Positions 44,385 through 53,790 are shown, numbered from the stretch's first letter. The stretch: DNA of 64,000 nucleotides from Mesorhizobium sp. WSM2240 (GCF_040438645.1 NZ_CP159253.1:2356001-2420000), one strand, 5' to 3'. The notes: generated by a model from the letters alone, not told the origin. Numbers and translations are program-made.

Positions 44385-45023
44385 CTACTCCTCACGCCCG
44401 CCAGGGAGCACCAGGAGGTGCCGGATGCGCCGCGCCGAACCGAGCGAGGGTTCCGCATCAGACAGCGCGCTGTAGCTCGGCTCGAGCGACGGTACGGTGA
44501 CTGCCGGCCGGTTCTTGAGATACATCGGCTCGAGGTCGGGATCGACCACCCGCACCGATTCGAGCACTGCGTCGACGACCGGATCCGCGCCCAGCCAGAA
44601 CGGCCTGCCGGCCGCCGAAATGACGCCGAGCGAACGTGGGCTTTCCACACCGCCGTCGAGCGGCAGAAGCAGCAGTTCGAATGCGGTCGAGCGTCCGTTG
44701 CGGCTATGCCCCTCGAAAGCCATCACAACGACGGATTTGGCCTGGAACACGCCTTGCGCCAGCTTTGCGATGAGCCGCTGGTCCGACGCCCGCCACAGCG
44801 ACGGAAACGAAAAACCTTTCAGTTCGCGGCCATAGATTGCGCACAAACGGGTGCCGGCCAGCCGGAAGACCGCTTCGCCGCGCGTATCCTTTTCCAGAAT
44901 GAAGGTGTCGGCCAGCAGCGACTTGATGTCGGCCGGTTCGATCTCGGTTCGCTTCGGCGCCGGGCGTCCGTTGCGCAATCGGTTCCAGTATTGGAACAGG
45001 TTGATCGATCCGTTCTGTTTCAT
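44385..45023 (-). CDS. PAS-domain protein
   Basis: A 212-residue cytoplasmic protein with an N-terminal PAS fold (YWNRLRNGRPAPKRTEIEPA ... LLADTFILE ... FRLAGTRLCAIYGRELKG) of the type common in Rhizobiales beside PilZ genes. No output domain, DNA-binding domain or kinase is seen, so it may be a regulatory partner. Start ATG 45023 follows GGAGAAGC. A CtrA-like box lies about 140 bp upstream. Confidence 0.85.
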   Translation of the reverse strand: MKQNGSINLFQYWNRLRNGRPAPKRTEIEPADIKSLLADTFILEKDTRGEAVFRLAGTRLCAIYGRELKGFSFPSLWRASDQRLIAKLAQGVFQAKSVVVMAFEGHSRNGRSTAFELLLLPLDGGVESPRSLGVISAAGRPFWLGADPVVDAVLESVRVVDPDLEPMYLKNRPAVTVPSLEPSYSALSDAEPSLGSARRIRHLLVLPGGREE

Positions 45024-45161
45024 GCTTCTCCGCTCCGCGCGATCTGCTGTCCGGTGTCCCATCGGCGAACAGAAGGGCGTTGTTCGATGGTCTACATGCG
45101 GGGTGGAGCAGGTTGCGTGCCAGTACGGTTATCGGTTGTTAACCGGTCGGGGCCGTTAAGG

Positions 45162-45176
45162 TTAACCAATGGTTTA
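45162..45176. promoter_or_regulatory. CtrA-like box
   Basis: TTAACCAATGGTTTA fits TTAA-N7-TTAA with one mismatch in the second half-site. CtrA is the response regulator at the end of the CckA relay encoded in this window. Further TTAA half-sites lie at 45139 and 45156. The PAS gene or the RNA candidate could be the target. Confidence 0.35.
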
Positions 45177-45189
45177 GATTGCCGGTCCG

Positions 45190-45325
45190 GCCGGGCCGTG
45201 GCACGCTGAAAACACTCCAGAAGCGGTCGTTTCACGACGACCGGCAGCACTTCGGTCAAAAGCATTGGGGAGAGCAGGGGGCTCGACCAGCCGTCCAGGG
45301 GCAACCCTGGGCGGCTTTTCTTTTT
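45190..45325 (+). ncRNA. candidate small RNA ending in an intrinsic terminator
   Basis: Two hairpins in series: CGGTCGT-loop-ACGACCG near 45222-45242, then the terminator hairpin at 45290-45315 with TTTTCTTTTT. No plus-strand gene precedes it within 2.6 kb, so a plus transcript must start inside this region. The 5' end is only estimated. Alternatively it could be a leader/attenuator of the rhomboid gene that starts 55 bases later. Confidence 0.35.
45290..45325 (+). terminator. intrinsic terminator
   Basis: 11-bp stem GCCGTCCAGGG / CCCTGGGCGGC with one G-T wobble, a 4-base loop, and TTTTCTTTTT directly after it. Strong by any standard; see the RNA candidate above. Confidence 0.8.
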
Positions 45326-45380
45326 GTGATTCGGCCTCTCCTGTCCTAAGTGAGCGTTTTAAATCCCCCGGAAACGCAGC

Positions 45381-46109
45381 ATGAGCCAATCGCCGCCCGA
45401 GCCCAGCGAAGACGAACAGAATGGTGCGCCTGAGCGCCGCGAGCCGGCGTTCAATCTCCCCGGCATAGTGCTTGCGGCTATTGCGATCTGCGCGATCGTC
45501 CATCTGGTGCGGGTATACGCACTGGATTTCGAACAGGACCTGGAGCTGTTGATACGGACAGCCTTCATCCCTGTCCGCTATTCCGGCCAGTTCGATATCG
45601 ACATCTATGCGTTCTCCAGCCCCTTCACCTATGCCTTCCTGCATGGCGACTTCGCGCACCTCGCCATCAATATGATATGGCTCGCGGCGTTCGGTTCGCC
45701 GCTGGCAAACCGGCTTGGTGCGGCCCGCTTCGCCGCGTTCTGGGCCGTCACCGGACTTGCGGCGGCGGGGTTGCACTATCTGCTTCATCCGCTCGACACA
45801 TCGCCGCTTGTGGGAGCATCCGGCGCCATATCGGGCATGATGGGGGCCGCCGCGCGGTTCGGCTTCCGCATAGACCGCGCGTCGGGCAAAGCGGCCTTTG
45901 CCGGCGAGCTGCTGCCCGTATCGCTCGTGCTGCGGATGCGCGGCGTGCTGACATTCCTCGCCGTCTGGATGGCAATCAACCTGGCCATCGGCCTTGTCGG
46001 CTTTGCGCCGGGCGTCGAAGACCGCATCGCATGGGAGGCGCATGTCGGCGGTTTCCTGGCGGGTTTTTTCGGCACCCGCCTGTTCGACCGGAAAAGCCAG
46101 CCCGTATGA
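45381..46109 (+). CDS. rhomboid-family intramembrane serine protease
   Basis: A 242-residue protein with six helices. The catalytic dyad is visible: Ser147 in GASGAISG and His221 in WEAHVGGFLAG. The first helix is preceded by an acidic cytosolic tail (PEPSEDEQNG). Rhomboids cleave membrane-anchored substrates within the bilayer; the substrate here is unknown. A CBS-domain gene follows on the same strand, as in other rhizobia. Confidence 0.92.
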   Translation: MSQSPPEPSEDEQNGAPERREPAFNLPGIVLAAIAICAIVHLVRVYALDFEQDLELLIRTAFIPVRYSGQFDIDIYAFSSPFTYAFLHGDFAHLAINMIWLAAFGSPLANRLGAARFAAFWAVTGLAAAGLHYLLHPLDTSPLVGASGAISGMMGAAARFGFRIDRASGKAAFAGELLPVSLVLRMRGVLTFLAVWMAINLAIGLVGFAPGVEDRIAWEAHVGGFLAGFFGTRLFDRKSQPV

Positions 46110-46223
46110 CGCCAACGCTTCTCACTTGAAAAGGAAAAGGCGGAGAGGCACGATGTACGGGCGGAGCTAAGGCACTGCGACGACACAGCGCCCATGCGCC
46201 GCCAACGCCAAGGAGGACGCGCC

Positions 46224-46655
46224 GTGACAGTGAAGGCTATTCTCGAACAGAAGGGCCATGATGTATTCACGTTTGGCCCCAACGAGAAATTGGCGGAAGC
46301 CATCCGAATTCTCGCCGAACACCGGATCGGCGCGCTGGTAATCACCAATGGCGACCGCAAGATCGTCGGCATCCTTTCCGAGCGCGATGTCGTCCGCTGC
46401 CTGGCCAAGGAGGGCGCCGCCGCGCTCGACCAGCCGGTGCGGATGGTCATGACTCCTAAAGTGAAGATCTGCAATGAGCACCATACGGTCAACGAGGTCA
46501 TGGAGATCATGACCAAGGGCCGCTTCCGCCATCTGCCGGTCGAGAAGGACGGAATGCTGGACGGCATCGTTTCCATCGGCGACGTGGTCAAGCGCCGCAT
46601 CGAGGATGTCGAGCGCGAGGCGGCAGAGATACGAGCCTATATCGCCACCGCCTGA
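46224..46655 (+). CDS. CBS-pair domain protein
   Basis: A 143-residue protein made of a single CBS pair (a Bateman module), which binds adenine nucleotides: FGPNEKLAEAIRILAEHRIG ... IVGILSERDVVRCLAKEG and NEVMEIMTKGRFRHLPVEKD ... LDGIVSIGDVVKRR. The start is a GTG at 46224 with AAGGAGG eight bases upstream; an ATG ten codons earlier has no site. A strong terminator follows. Confidence 0.9.
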   Translation: MTVKAILEQKGHDVFTFGPNEKLAEAIRILAEHRIGALVITNGDRKIVGILSERDVVRCLAKEGAAALDQPVRMVMTPKVKICNEHHTVNEVMEIMTKGRFRHLPVEKDGMLDGIVSIGDVVKRRIEDVEREAAEIRAYIATA

Positions 46656-46660
46656 GCGAA

Positions 46661-46702
46661 GCGCCGGCGGCTCTCGGCCAAGAGCCGCCGGCGCTGGCTT
46701 TT
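46661..46702 (+). terminator. intrinsic terminator after the CBS gene
   Basis: Perfect 14-bp stem GCGCCGGCGGCTCT / AGAGCCGCCGGCGC, 6-base loop, then TGGCTTTT. It also abuts the stop of the convergent YjhX-like gene. Confidence 0.85.
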
Positions 46703-46958
46703 ACCTGTTGTCGAGTTCGGCGCGGACGAGCTGCAGGCCGCGTCGCGTGATGCGATACGGTCCGCCCTCGGAAGAGGCGATGGCCTTCTTCCGTTTCAGT
46801 TTCCTGAACATGTCGAGATCGACTCCAGGATATTGCCAGCCGTCTCGGGTCAGGCACTGGATCGCCTCGATGCGTTTCCTGTCGTCTTTTTCGATTTCGA
46901 TGCGTCCGCCCTGCGCAAGCAGGTGAAGAATGCGCTGTTCGCTGCGCGATATGTCCAT
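46701..46958 (-). CDS. YjhX-family (UPF0386) protein, orphan toxin homologue
   Basis: Exactly 85 residues from ATG 46958, [20 protein letters not shown] ... [20 protein letters not shown], the length and layout of Escherichia coli YjhX, reported as the toxin of the YjhX-YjhQ pair. YjhQ, a GNAT-type acetyltransferase, would be expected next to it, but none is adjacent; the nearest GNAT gene is 1.8 kb away beyond gatB. Winged-helix-like DNA binding is plausible. In alphaproteobacteria the family is mostly solitary and may not act as a toxin. Confidence 0.85.
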   Translation of the reverse strand: MDISRSEQRILHLLAQGGRIEIEKDDRKRIEAIQCLTRDGWQYPGVDLDMFRKLKRKKAIASSEGGPYRITRRGLQLVRAELDNR

Positions 46959-46989
46959 GATGTGGAAGTCCGGAAAACCTGGCCGAAAA

Positions 46990-47068
46990 GGCCAACACAA
47001 AAAGCCGCAGCCGCATAAGCGGCACGGCGGTTTCGGTTTTCATGCCCTGGCTTCTGGAAGCTCAGGGC
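46990..47068 (-). other. two hairpins with T-run on the minus strand
   Basis: Hairpin 1, GCCCTG-GCTTC...GAAGC-CAGGGC (47044-47068), is followed on the minus strand by hairpin 2, CCGCC...CCGC-TTAT-GCGG...GGC, which runs into TTTTTG at about 46995. No minus-strand gene lies upstream that would need a terminator, because gatB is on the other strand. It could be a small RNA or a dispersed hairpin repeat. Confidence 0.25.
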
Positions 47069-47240
47069 TTCAACGGGACTCAGCGAAGGTAGACATCCAC
47101 ACTCCATGAGGATGTTTTCGCATATATCGAACCACGCCCGGAAACGCCAGCCCGCGCCCAGACGCTTGCCTCTCCCGGCCATTTGCACTAGCGAATGCCG
47201 ACGCTGAATATACATTCCCGACCCACCGACGCAGGCTTGC

Positions 47241-48743
47241 ATGACAATCATCGACACGCGCACTCCCGACCCGAAACGCTTCATTTCCGGCGCCACCGGC
47301 GACTGGGAGATCATTGTCGGGCTGGAGGTTCATGCGCAGGTGACGTCGGAGGCGAAGTTGTTTTCCGGCGCATCGACTTCGTTCGGGGCGGCGCCCAACG
47401 CCAATGTCAGCCTTGTCGACGCCGCGATGCCGGGCATGCTGCCGGTCATCAACGAGGAATGCGTAAAGCAGGCGATCCGCACCGGCCTCGGGCTGAAGGC
47501 GCAGATCAATCACCGCTCGGTCTTCGACCGGAAGAACTACTTTTACCCGGACCTGCCGCAGGGCTATCAGATTTCGCAGTACAAGCAGCCGATCGTCGGC
47601 GAAGGCACGGTGGTTGTTTCCGTAGGACCCGATCGCGAGGGCAATTTCGAAGATATCGAAGTGGGCATCGAGCGGCTGCATCTCGAACAGGATGCCGGCA
47701 AGTCGATGCACGACCAGCACCCGACCATGTCGTATGTCGACCTCAACCGCTCCGGCGTCGCGCTGATGGAGATCGTGTCGAAGCCCGATATGCGCTCCGC
47801 CGACGAGGCAAAGGCTTATCTGACCAAGCTGCGCATGATCGTGCGCTATCTCGGGACTTGCGACGGCAATATGGACGAGGGCTCGATGCGCGCCGACGTC
47901 AACGTCTCGGTACGCCGGCCGGGCGGAGAATTCGGCACGCGTTGCGAGATCAAGAACGTGAACTCGATCCGCTTCGTCGGCCAGGCGATCGAATCCGAAG
48001 CGCGCCGTCAGATCGCGATTCTCGAAGACGGCGGCAAGATCATCCAGGAGACGCGGCTGTTCGATCCTGGCAGGGGCGAGACGCGATCGATGCGCTCCAA
48101 GGAAGAAGCGCATGATTACCGCTATTTCCCCGATCCCGACCTTCTGCCGCTGGAATTCGATCAGGCCTATGTCGACGCACTGGCGGCGGAACTTCCTGAA
48201 CTGCCTGACGACAAGCGGGCGCGGCTCGTGTCCAGCCTCGGGCTCTCGGTCTACGACGCGTCCATCCTGATTTCCGAGAAAGCTATTGCCGACTATTTCG
48301 AGAAGGTGGCGGCCGGGCGCGACGGCAAGCTCGCCGCCAACTGGGTCATCAACGATCTGCTCGGCCAGTTGAACAAGGCCGGCAAAGGCATTGAAGACGC
48401 GCCGGTTTCTCCCGATCAGCTCGGAGCCGTCATCGACCTCATCAAGGAAGGCACGATTTCGGGGAAGATCGCCAAGGATCTGTTCGAGATCGTCTGGAAG
48501 GAGGGCGGCGATCCGCGCCAACTGGTCGAGAGCCGCGGCATGAAGCAGGTCACGGACACCGGTGCGATCGAAAAGGCGGTGGACGAGGTGATCGCCGCCA
48601 ACCCGGACAAGGTCGAGCAGGCCCGCGTCAAGCCGAGCATGGCCGGCTGGTTCGTCGGCCAAGTGATGAAGGCGACAGGCGGCAAGGCCAACCCGCAGGC
48701 GGTGAACAGTCTGGTCAAGGCCAAGCTCGGGATCGAGGAATAA
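47241..48743 (+). CDS. gatB: Asp-tRNA(Asn)/Glu-tRNA(Gln) amidotransferase subunit B
   Basis: A 500-residue subunit of GatCAB, which converts Glu-tRNA(Gln) (and Asp-tRNA(Asn)) to the correctly charged form; GatB binds the tRNA and activates it. Signatures: [74 protein letters not shown], and the C-terminal YqeY-like domain ending [13 protein letters not shown]. Full length. gatA and gatC are elsewhere. The GNAT gene begins two bases after the stop. Confidence 0.97.
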   Translation: MTIIDTRTPDPKRFISGATGDWEIIVGLEVHAQVTSEAKLFSGASTSFGAAPNANVSLVDAAMPGMLPVINEECVKQAIRTGLGLKAQINHRSVFDRKNYFYPDLPQGYQISQYKQPIVGEGTVVVSVGPDREGNFEDIEVGIERLHLEQDAGKSMHDQHPTMSYVDLNRSGVALMEIVSKPDMRSADEAKAYLTKLRMIVRYLGTCDGNMDEGSMRADVNVSVRRPGGEFGTRCEIKNVNSIRFVGQAIESEARRQIAILEDGGKIIQETRLFDPGRGETRSMRSKEEAHDYRYFPDPDLLPLEFDQAYVDALAAELPELPDDKRARLVSSLGLSVYDASILISEKAIADYFEKVAAGRDGKLAANWVINDLLGQLNKAGKGIEDAPVSPDQLGAVIDLIKEGTISGKIAKDLFEIVWKEGGDPRQLVESRGMKQVTDTGAIEKAVDEVIAANPDKVEQARVKPSMAGWFVGQVMKATGGKANPQAVNSLVKAKLGIEE

Positions 48744-48745
48744 GA

Positions 48746-49237
48746 ATGTTCGTCCGCACTGCCAGCGAGCGCGATCTCGCCGCGGTGCGAGCGCTTCTGG
48801 TCGAGACCTGGCATGCAACCTATGACGCGATCTACGGCGTCGAGCGGGTCACGGAAATCACCGATGACTGGCACTCGATAGCCTCGCTGAAGGCGCGAAT
48901 GGGACGGCCGAATTCCGAGTTCCTCGTCGCTGACGACGGCAAGACGATCGGCGGTATGGCCTATGCGGCGGCGACGACCGATCCCAAACTGGTCATGCTG
49001 CACCAGCTTTACGTGCATCCGGATTTCCAGGGGAAGGGTATCGGAAAGATGCTCCTGGATGAGATTGAAGACAGTTTTCCCGATGCGCGAATGCTGCGTC
49101 TTGAAGTGGAGGCAGCAAACACGGCCGCACTGGCGTTCTATCGGACCAACGGCTTCGTTCAGGCGGGTGCGATAGCCAATTGTGGAGGCCCGCAATCCGG
49201 CATACCGGCCATGGTGCTGGAAAAGGCGCTCGATTGA
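48746..49237 (+). CDS. GNAT-family N-acetyltransferase
   Basis: A 163-residue acetyltransferase with the GNAT motif A acetyl-CoA loop HPDFQGKGIGKMLLDEIED near residue 92 and LEVEAANTAALAFYRTNGF (motif B). Acceptor unknown; it could be a small molecule or a protein N-terminus. It starts two bases after gatB and is cotranscribed with it. Confidence 0.88.
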   Translation: MFVRTASERDLAAVRALLVETWHATYDAIYGVERVTEITDDWHSIASLKARMGRPNSEFLVADDGKTIGGMAYAAATTDPKLVMLHQLYVHPDFQGKGIGKMLLDEIEDSFPDARMLRLEVEAANTAALAFYRTNGFVQAGAIANCGGPQSGIPAMVLEKALD

Positions 49238-49333
49238 AGCTTCTGGGCCTCGTGCGACGGCGGAACACTTGCCATCATCGCTGGCGAAAGCCATAAGCGG
49301 GGCGTGCACGAAGCGCGGCGACAGGGTAGTTCG

Positions 49334-49732
49334 ATGAAGAAATTCCTCCTGCAGTTTTTTACCTGGTGGAACGGCCAGACGCTGGGAACGCGCTTCCACA
49401 CCTGGCGGCACGGCACCGAGGTCGGCCGCGACGAGTTCGGCAACATCTATTATCAGGGCGGCACCGATTCGGAGGGCCGCACGCGTCGCTGGGTGATTTA
49501 CGCCGACGAGGCCGAAGCGTCGGTGATTCCGCCCGGTTGGCACGGCTGGATCCACCATCGGGTCGACGTCGCGCCTTCGCAGGAGAACTATGCCGCCCGC
49601 GAATGGCAGAAGCCGCATTTGCCCAACCTGACGGGCAGCGCAGCCGCGTATCGGCCGAAGGGTTCGCTTCTGTCCGGCGGGCACCGCCCGCAGGTTACCG
49701 GCGACTACGACGCCTGGACCCCCGGCGGTTGA
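49334..49732 (+). CDS. NADH:ubiquinone oxidoreductase accessory subunit, NDUFA12 family
   Basis: A 132-residue protein, MKKFLLQFFTWWNGQTLGTR ... RRWVIYADEAEASVIPPGWHGWIH, the alphaproteobacterial homologue of the mitochondrial Complex I accessory subunit NDUFA12 (B17.2). It ends in the characteristic YRPKGSL ... TGDYDAWTPGG. It sits at the matrix/cytosol arm of Complex I. The upstream frame (to 49304) is not family-like. A typical alphaproteobacterial marker. Confidence 0.95.
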   Translation: MKKFLLQFFTWWNGQTLGTRFHTWRHGTEVGRDEFGNIYYQGGTDSEGRTRRWVIYADEAEASVIPPGWHGWIHHRVDVAPSQENYAAREWQKPHLPNLTGSAAAYRPKGSLLSGGHRPQVTGDYDAWTPGG

Positions 49733-49841
49733 GGCTGGGCCGAGGCGCGGTGTTTTCTCGCCACAATTGGCGGCTAATCGCTTGTCGGTCACGGGCCTCG
49801 GCGCGCGACAGAATCAAGGCCGCAAATTCCGGTATTTCCAA

Positions 49842-50285
49842 ATGACGAAATCCAGCCTGATCCCGCTTGGAAAACGCGCTGCATACTCGCTTGCCGCGTC
49901 TGCGGTAATGGCCATTGCCTGGCTTTCGCCGGCGGCAGCCGAGCGCATCGACAACCCGGTCGCCGAGTTCACCGGCGTCGACAAGATTACCGGCCGCATC
50001 ATCACATTCGATGTCTATATCAACGAGACCGTTCAGTTCGGAGCACTGCAGGTGACGCCGCGGGTCTGCTATTCGCGGCCCGATACCGAAGAACCCAAGA
50101 CTGATTCCTTTGTCGAGGTCGACGAAATCACGCTGGATCGCAAGATCAGGCGGATATTCACCGGCTGGATGTTCGCGGAAAGCCCGGGCCTCAACGCGGT
50201 CGAGCACGCCGTCTATGACGTCTGGCTGAAGGCCTGCAAGCAGAAGTCGGATGTGCCCGCGCCGGAAGCGGCCAAGACGAACTAG
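49842..50285 (+). CDS. DUF2155 family exported protein
   Basis: A 147-residue protein from ATG 49842 with a signal peptide (ending SPAAA, about residue 33) and a DUF2155 domain: NPVAEFTGVDKITGRIITFD, FGALQVTPRVCYSRPDTEEP, RKIRRIFTGWMFAESPGLNA. Family function unknown; the neighbourhood with NDUFA12 and aat is conserved in Rhizobiales. Confidence 0.92.
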   Translation: MTKSSLIPLGKRAAYSLAASAVMAIAWLSPAAAERIDNPVAEFTGVDKITGRIITFDVYINETVQFGALQVTPRVCYSRPDTEEPKTDSFVEVDEITLDRKIRRIFTGWMFAESPGLNAVEHAVYDVWLKACKQKSDVPAPEAAKTN

Positions 50286-50357
50286 ACCCCGTTCCAGCCC
50301 GGAACATTTCACTTGAGGCAGCCGTTTCCCTGTATCGAACGACGGGAGCGATGCGCC

Positions 50358-50714
50358 ATGACCGCAGTCGAAAAAGACCTGCTTGCGCTTGAAAGGCAAT
50401 TCTGGACCGGCGGCTCGAAATTTTTCGAAGAGAACGTCGACCAATCCTGCCTGATCGCGTTCAACCGCAGCATGGCGGGCGTGATGAGCAACAAGGATAT
50501 CGCGGCAACCGTCAAGGACGGCAATCGCTGGAAAGACCTTGAAATCGAGTTGAAGGGACTGGTCACACCCTCGGAAGACACCGCCATCCTGAGCTATGAG
50601 GCGCGCGCCACACGCGAAAGCGGCGAGCGTTATGCCGCATTGGTCAGCACCGGTTATGCGAAGCGCGACGGCCGCTGGAAGATGGTATTCCACCAGCAGA
50701 CGCCGCAGATTTGA
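50358..50714 (+). CDS. small NTF2-like/DUF4440-type protein
   Basis: A 118-residue protein, MTAVEKDLLALERQFWTGGS ... KRDGRWKMVFHQQTPQI. The cone-shaped NTF2 fold with a final strand RDGRWKMVFHQQT fits SnoaL/DUF4440-like proteins. Start ATG 50358 is preceded by GGGAG; the extended upstream frame is not family-like. Catalytic residues cannot be assigned. Convergent with aat. Confidence 0.78.
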   Translation: MTAVEKDLLALERQFWTGGSKFFEENVDQSCLIAFNRSMAGVMSNKDIAATVKDGNRWKDLEIELKGLVTPSEDTAILSYEARATRESGERYAALVSTGYAKRDGRWKMVFHQQTPQI

Positions 50715-50742
50715 CCCGCCGCGACGGCGGCGTCTCGGGCAC

Positions 50743-51360
50743 CTACGGGAAAAAGACCGCGTCGCCTTCCAGCGCTTCCTCCAGCATCCTCTCGTATTTG
50801 CCGCGCGGCACGTCGATAGCTCCGAATCGCATCAAATGCGCTGTCGTGAACTGTGTGTCGAGAAGCACGAAGCCGCGTTCGCGCAGACGCTCGACCAGAC
50901 GAACGAGACAAGCCTTGGAAGCGTCGGGTTCCCTGGAGAACATGCTTTCGCCGAAGAAGACGCGGCCAAGCGTCACTCCGTAAAGCCCGCCGACCAGTTG
51001 TCCATCACGCCAGGCCTCCACCGAATGGCAGTGGCCGCGCTCGAACAGACCGATATAGGCCTCGCGGATCGGCTGGTTGATCCAGGTCGTCTTGCGCTCT
51101 TCCCGCGCTTCGGCGCAGGCATCGATCACGCCGGCGAAGTTGCTGTCGAAGCGGATCTCGAAGCGTCCCTGGCGCATCGTCTTGCGCAGGCTGCGAGGCA
51201 CATGGAACGTGTCCAGCGGAATGATGCCGCGCGTTTCGGGCCTGACCCAGAAGACTTCCGGGTCGCTCGCGCTCTCGGCCATCGGAAACACGCCCGACGC
51301 ATAAGCCTTCAGGAGCAGGTCGGTCGGTATGCGGTAGCCGGGCGCGTATGGTCGGGTCAT
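50743..51360 (-). CDS. aat: leucyl/phenylalanyl-tRNA--protein transferase
   Basis: A 205-residue enzyme of the N-end rule pathway that adds Leu or Phe from tRNA to proteins with N-terminal Arg or Lys, marking them for ClpS/ClpAP degradation. Motifs: [60 protein letters not shown] and [15 protein letters not shown]. Full length. It is the last gene of the accB-accC-aat run, 9 bp after accC. Confidence 0.95.
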   Translation of the reverse strand: MTRPYAPGYRIPTDLLLKAYASGVFPMAESASDPEVFWVRPETRGIIPLDTFHVPRSLRKTMRQGRFEIRFDSNFAGVIDACAEAREERKTTWINQPIREAYIGLFERGHCHSVEAWRDGQLVGGLYGVTLGRVFFGESMFSREPDASKACLVRLVERLRERGFVLLDTQFTTAHLMRFGAIDVPRGKYERMLEEALEGDAVFFP

Positions 51361-51369
51361 AGACCGCGA

Positions 51370-52713
51370 TTATACCGTCTCCGCCAGGTGCTTTTCCAGC
51401 CAGTGGATGTCGTAGTCGCCATTCGCGATATCGGGATTGCCGACCAGGTCGCGGAACAGCGGCAACGTCGTCTTGATGCCGTCGACGACGAATTCGTCCA
51501 GCGCACGACGCAGCCGCATCATGCATTCGACCCGGTTGCGGCCGTGCACGATCAGCTTGCCGATCAGGCTGTCATAGTAGGGCGGAATGCGGTAGCCGGA
51601 ATAGACGCCGGAATCGACGCGGATGCCGAGGCCGCCCGGCGTATGGAAATGCGTGATCGTACCCGGCGACGGCGTGAACGTGCGCGGGTCCTCCGCGTTG
51701 ATGCGGCACTCGATCGCGTGGCCCTGGAACCGTACTTCATCCTGGCGGACCGATAGTCCGCCGCCGGACGCAACCCGGATCTGCTCGTGCACCAGATCGA
51801 TGCCGGTGATCGCCTCGGTCACCGGGTGCTCGACCTGCAGTCTGGTATTCATCTCGATGAAGTAGAACTCGCCATCCTCGTAGAGGAATTCAATGGTGCC
51901 GGCGCCTGAATAGCCGAGGTCGGCGATCGCCCTGGCGCAGGTCTCGCCAATACGGGTGCGCTGCTCCTCGTTGAGGGCTGGCGAATTCGCCTCTTCCCAA
52001 ACCTTCTGGTGGCGGCGCTGCAGCGAACAGTCGCGCTCGCCGAGATGGATGCCCTTGCCGGCGCCGTCGCCGAAAACCTGGATCTCGATGTGACGCGGTT
52101 TTTCGAGGAACTTCTCGATATAGACTTCGCTGTTGCCGAAAGCCGCGCCGGCCTCGCTGCTGGCGGTCTGCAGTGCCTGGACCAGATCCTGTTCCGTGCG
52201 CGCGACCTTCATGCCTCGGCCACCGCCGCCGGCCGAGGCCTTGATGATCACGGGATAGCCGATTTCGCCGGCGATGCGCTTGGCCTCGCCTTCATCGGAG
52301 ACTGCGCCGTCGGAGCCCGGAACGACGGGAATACCGAGGCGCTTGGCGGTCCGCTTGGCCTCGATCTTGTCGCCCATGACGCGGATATGATCGCCCGACG
52401 GACCGATGAAGGTGATGTTGTGCGCGGCCAGTATGTCGGCGAATTTGGCGTTTTCGGACAGAAAGCCATAGCCCGGATGCACGGCATCGGCGCCGGTGAT
52501 CTCGCAGGCGGCCACGATCTGATGGATGTTGAGATAGCTATCGCGCGACGGCGGCGGGCCGATGCAAACGCTCTCGTCCGCCAGGCGCACGTGCATGGCG
52601 TCGGCATCGGCGGTCGAGTGGACAACGACCGTCTTGATGCCGAGCTCCTTCGCCGCGCGCAGGACCCGAAGGGCGATCTCACCGCGATTGGCGATCAGGA
52701 TTTTCTGGAACAT
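51370..52713 (-). CDS. accC: acetyl-CoA carboxylase biotin carboxylase subunit
   Basis: A 447-residue ATP-grasp enzyme that carboxylates the biotin on AccB using bicarbonate and ATP. Signatures: [34 protein letters not shown], the glycine-rich loop [15 protein letters not shown] and [16 protein letters not shown] with the catalytic region. Full length, same length as Escherichia coli AccC. It follows accB with 18 bp between them. Confidence 0.97.
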   Translation of the reverse strand: MFQKILIANRGEIALRVLRAAKELGIKTVVVHSTADADAMHVRLADESVCIGPPPSRDSYLNIHQIVAACEITGADAVHPGYGFLSENAKFADILAAHNITFIGPSGDHIRVMGDKIEAKRTAKRLGIPVVPGSDGAVSDEGEAKRIAGEIGYPVIIKASAGGGGRGMKVARTEQDLVQALQTASSEAGAAFGNSEVYIEKFLEKPRHIEIQVFGDGAGKGIHLGERDCSLQRRHQKVWEEANSPALNEEQRTRIGETCARAIADLGYSGAGTIEFLYEDGEFYFIEMNTRLQVEHPVTEAITGIDLVHEQIRVASGGGLSVRQDEVRFQGHAIECRINAEDPRTFTPSPGTITHFHTPGGLGIRVDSGVYSGYRIPPYYDSLIGKLIVHGRNRVECMMRLRRALDEFVVDGIKTTLPLFRDLVGNPDIANGDYDIHWLEKHLAETV

Positions 52714-52731
52714 GAGGAGCGGCTTCCCGGT

Positions 52732-53199
52732 CTACTCGATGACGACGAGCGGCATGCCGAATTCCACCGGCTGGCCGTCTTCGACGAGAATCGCGGTCAC
52801 CGTTCCGGAGTGCGGCGAGGGGATCTGGTTCATCGTCTTCATCGCCTCGATGATCAGCAGCGTCTGGCCTTCCTTAACCTGCTGTCCCACATCGATGAAC
52901 GGCTTTGCGTCGGGCGAGGGACCCAGGTAGGCCGTGCCCACCATAGGCGAGGGCACCGCATTCTTCGACAGATCGGCGGCAGGGGGCGGAGCCTGCACAG
53001 GCGCCGACGGCGCAGGCGCCGGTGCGTGATGCACGATCGGCGCGGGCGCATGGACGCTGTGAACGGCCTGTGCATGGCGCGAAACGCGAACCTTCAGATC
53101 ATCCAGCTCGACCTCGATCTCGGTGAGATTGGTGTCGTTCAGGATACCGGCGAGATCGCGGATCAGCTGCTGGTCAACACCGGTCTTCTTTGTCGACAT
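52732..53199 (-). CDS. accB: acetyl-CoA carboxylase biotin carboxyl carrier protein
   Basis: A 155-residue biotin carrier. An N-terminal assembly region ([20 protein letters not shown]) is followed by a Pro/Ala-rich swinging linker and the C-terminal biotinyl domain with the acceptor lysine in EAMKTMNQI. Start ATG 53199 (MSTKKTG), with AAAAGG upstream; the frame is open ten codons further upstream. First gene of accB-accC-aat and downstream of aroQ, the common order. Confidence 0.96.
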   Translation of the reverse strand: MSTKKTGVDQQLIRDLAGILNDTNLTEIEVELDDLKVRVSRHAQAVHSVHAPAPIVHHAPAPAPSAPVQAPPPAADLSKNAVPSPMVGTAYLGPSPDAKPFIDVGQQVKEGQTLLIIEAMKTMNQIPSPHSGTVTAILVEDGQPVEFGMPLVVIE

Positions 53200-53225
53200 G
53201 TCGGAACCTTTTCCTGTTCTGTCTG

Positions 53226-53660
53226 TCACAGCCGCGCCGCCAGCGCCTGCAATGCCAGAGTATAGCCAAGCGGGCCGAAGCCGCAGATCATGCCGGTCGA
53301 GACTGGCGCGATCATCGATGTGTGCCGAAACGCCTCGCGGGCGTGAATGTTCGAAAGATGCACCTCGGCGACCGGCAACGGCGAGACCGAGCGGATCGCG
53401 TCGTGTATGGCGATGGAGGTATGGGTATAGGCGCCGGCATTGATGACTATGCCGGCCGCCTTCTCGCCGGCCTCCTGGATCCAGTCGACCAGATCGCCTT
53501 CATGATTGGACTGGCGAAAAACAATCTCCAGCCCCAATGCCGAGCCGGCCTTCCTGCAGTCGTCCTCAATATCGGCCAGCGTCGTTCCGCCATAGATGCC
53601 GGGTTCCCGCTTGCCGAGCGCGTCGAGGTTGGGACCATTCAGGATGAAAATCGTTTTCAA
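53226..53660 (-). CDS. aroQ: type II 3-dehydroquinate dehydratase
   Basis: A 144-residue shikimate-pathway enzyme, [20 protein letters not shown], with the catalytic Tyr in GIYGG and the His/Asn residues in [10 protein letters not shown] and [12 protein letters not shown]. The start is taken as the TTG at 53660 ([11 protein letters not shown]...), which has GAAAGG eight bases upstream; a GTG three codons earlier is possible. Full-length (usual about 145). Cotranscribed with accB. Confidence 0.94.
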   Translation of the reverse strand: MKTIFILNGPNLDALGKREPGIYGGTTLADIEDDCRKAGSALGLEIVFRQSNHEGDLVDWIQEAGEKAAGIVINAGAYTHTSIAIHDAIRSVSPLPVAEVHLSNIHAREAFRHTSMIAPVSTGMICGFGPLGYTLALQALAARL

Positions 53661-53790
53661 TATATGCACCTTTCGCCGCGCCGGAAGGCATCTGGCGCGC
53701 CGGGACTTCTATAATGGGCATAGAGCGCCGCGAAAAGAGCGCAAGCAGCTTCTTTCTCTGTCCACAGCGGCGGGCTTCGAAAAGGCCCGA

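Larger units (their letters stand above)
45024..45380. other. divergent intergenic region with candidate small RNA
   Basis: 357 bp between PAS and rhomboid genes. It holds several TTAA motifs and a plus-strand intrinsic terminator at 45290-45325 that has no upstream plus-strand gene to serve. See the separate entries for the CtrA-like box, the RNA and the terminator. Confidence 0.5.

Noticed and set aside
47070..48818. Minus-strand frame of nearly 600 codons opposite gatB
   Set aside because: Antisense shadow of gatB; no homology and no signals.
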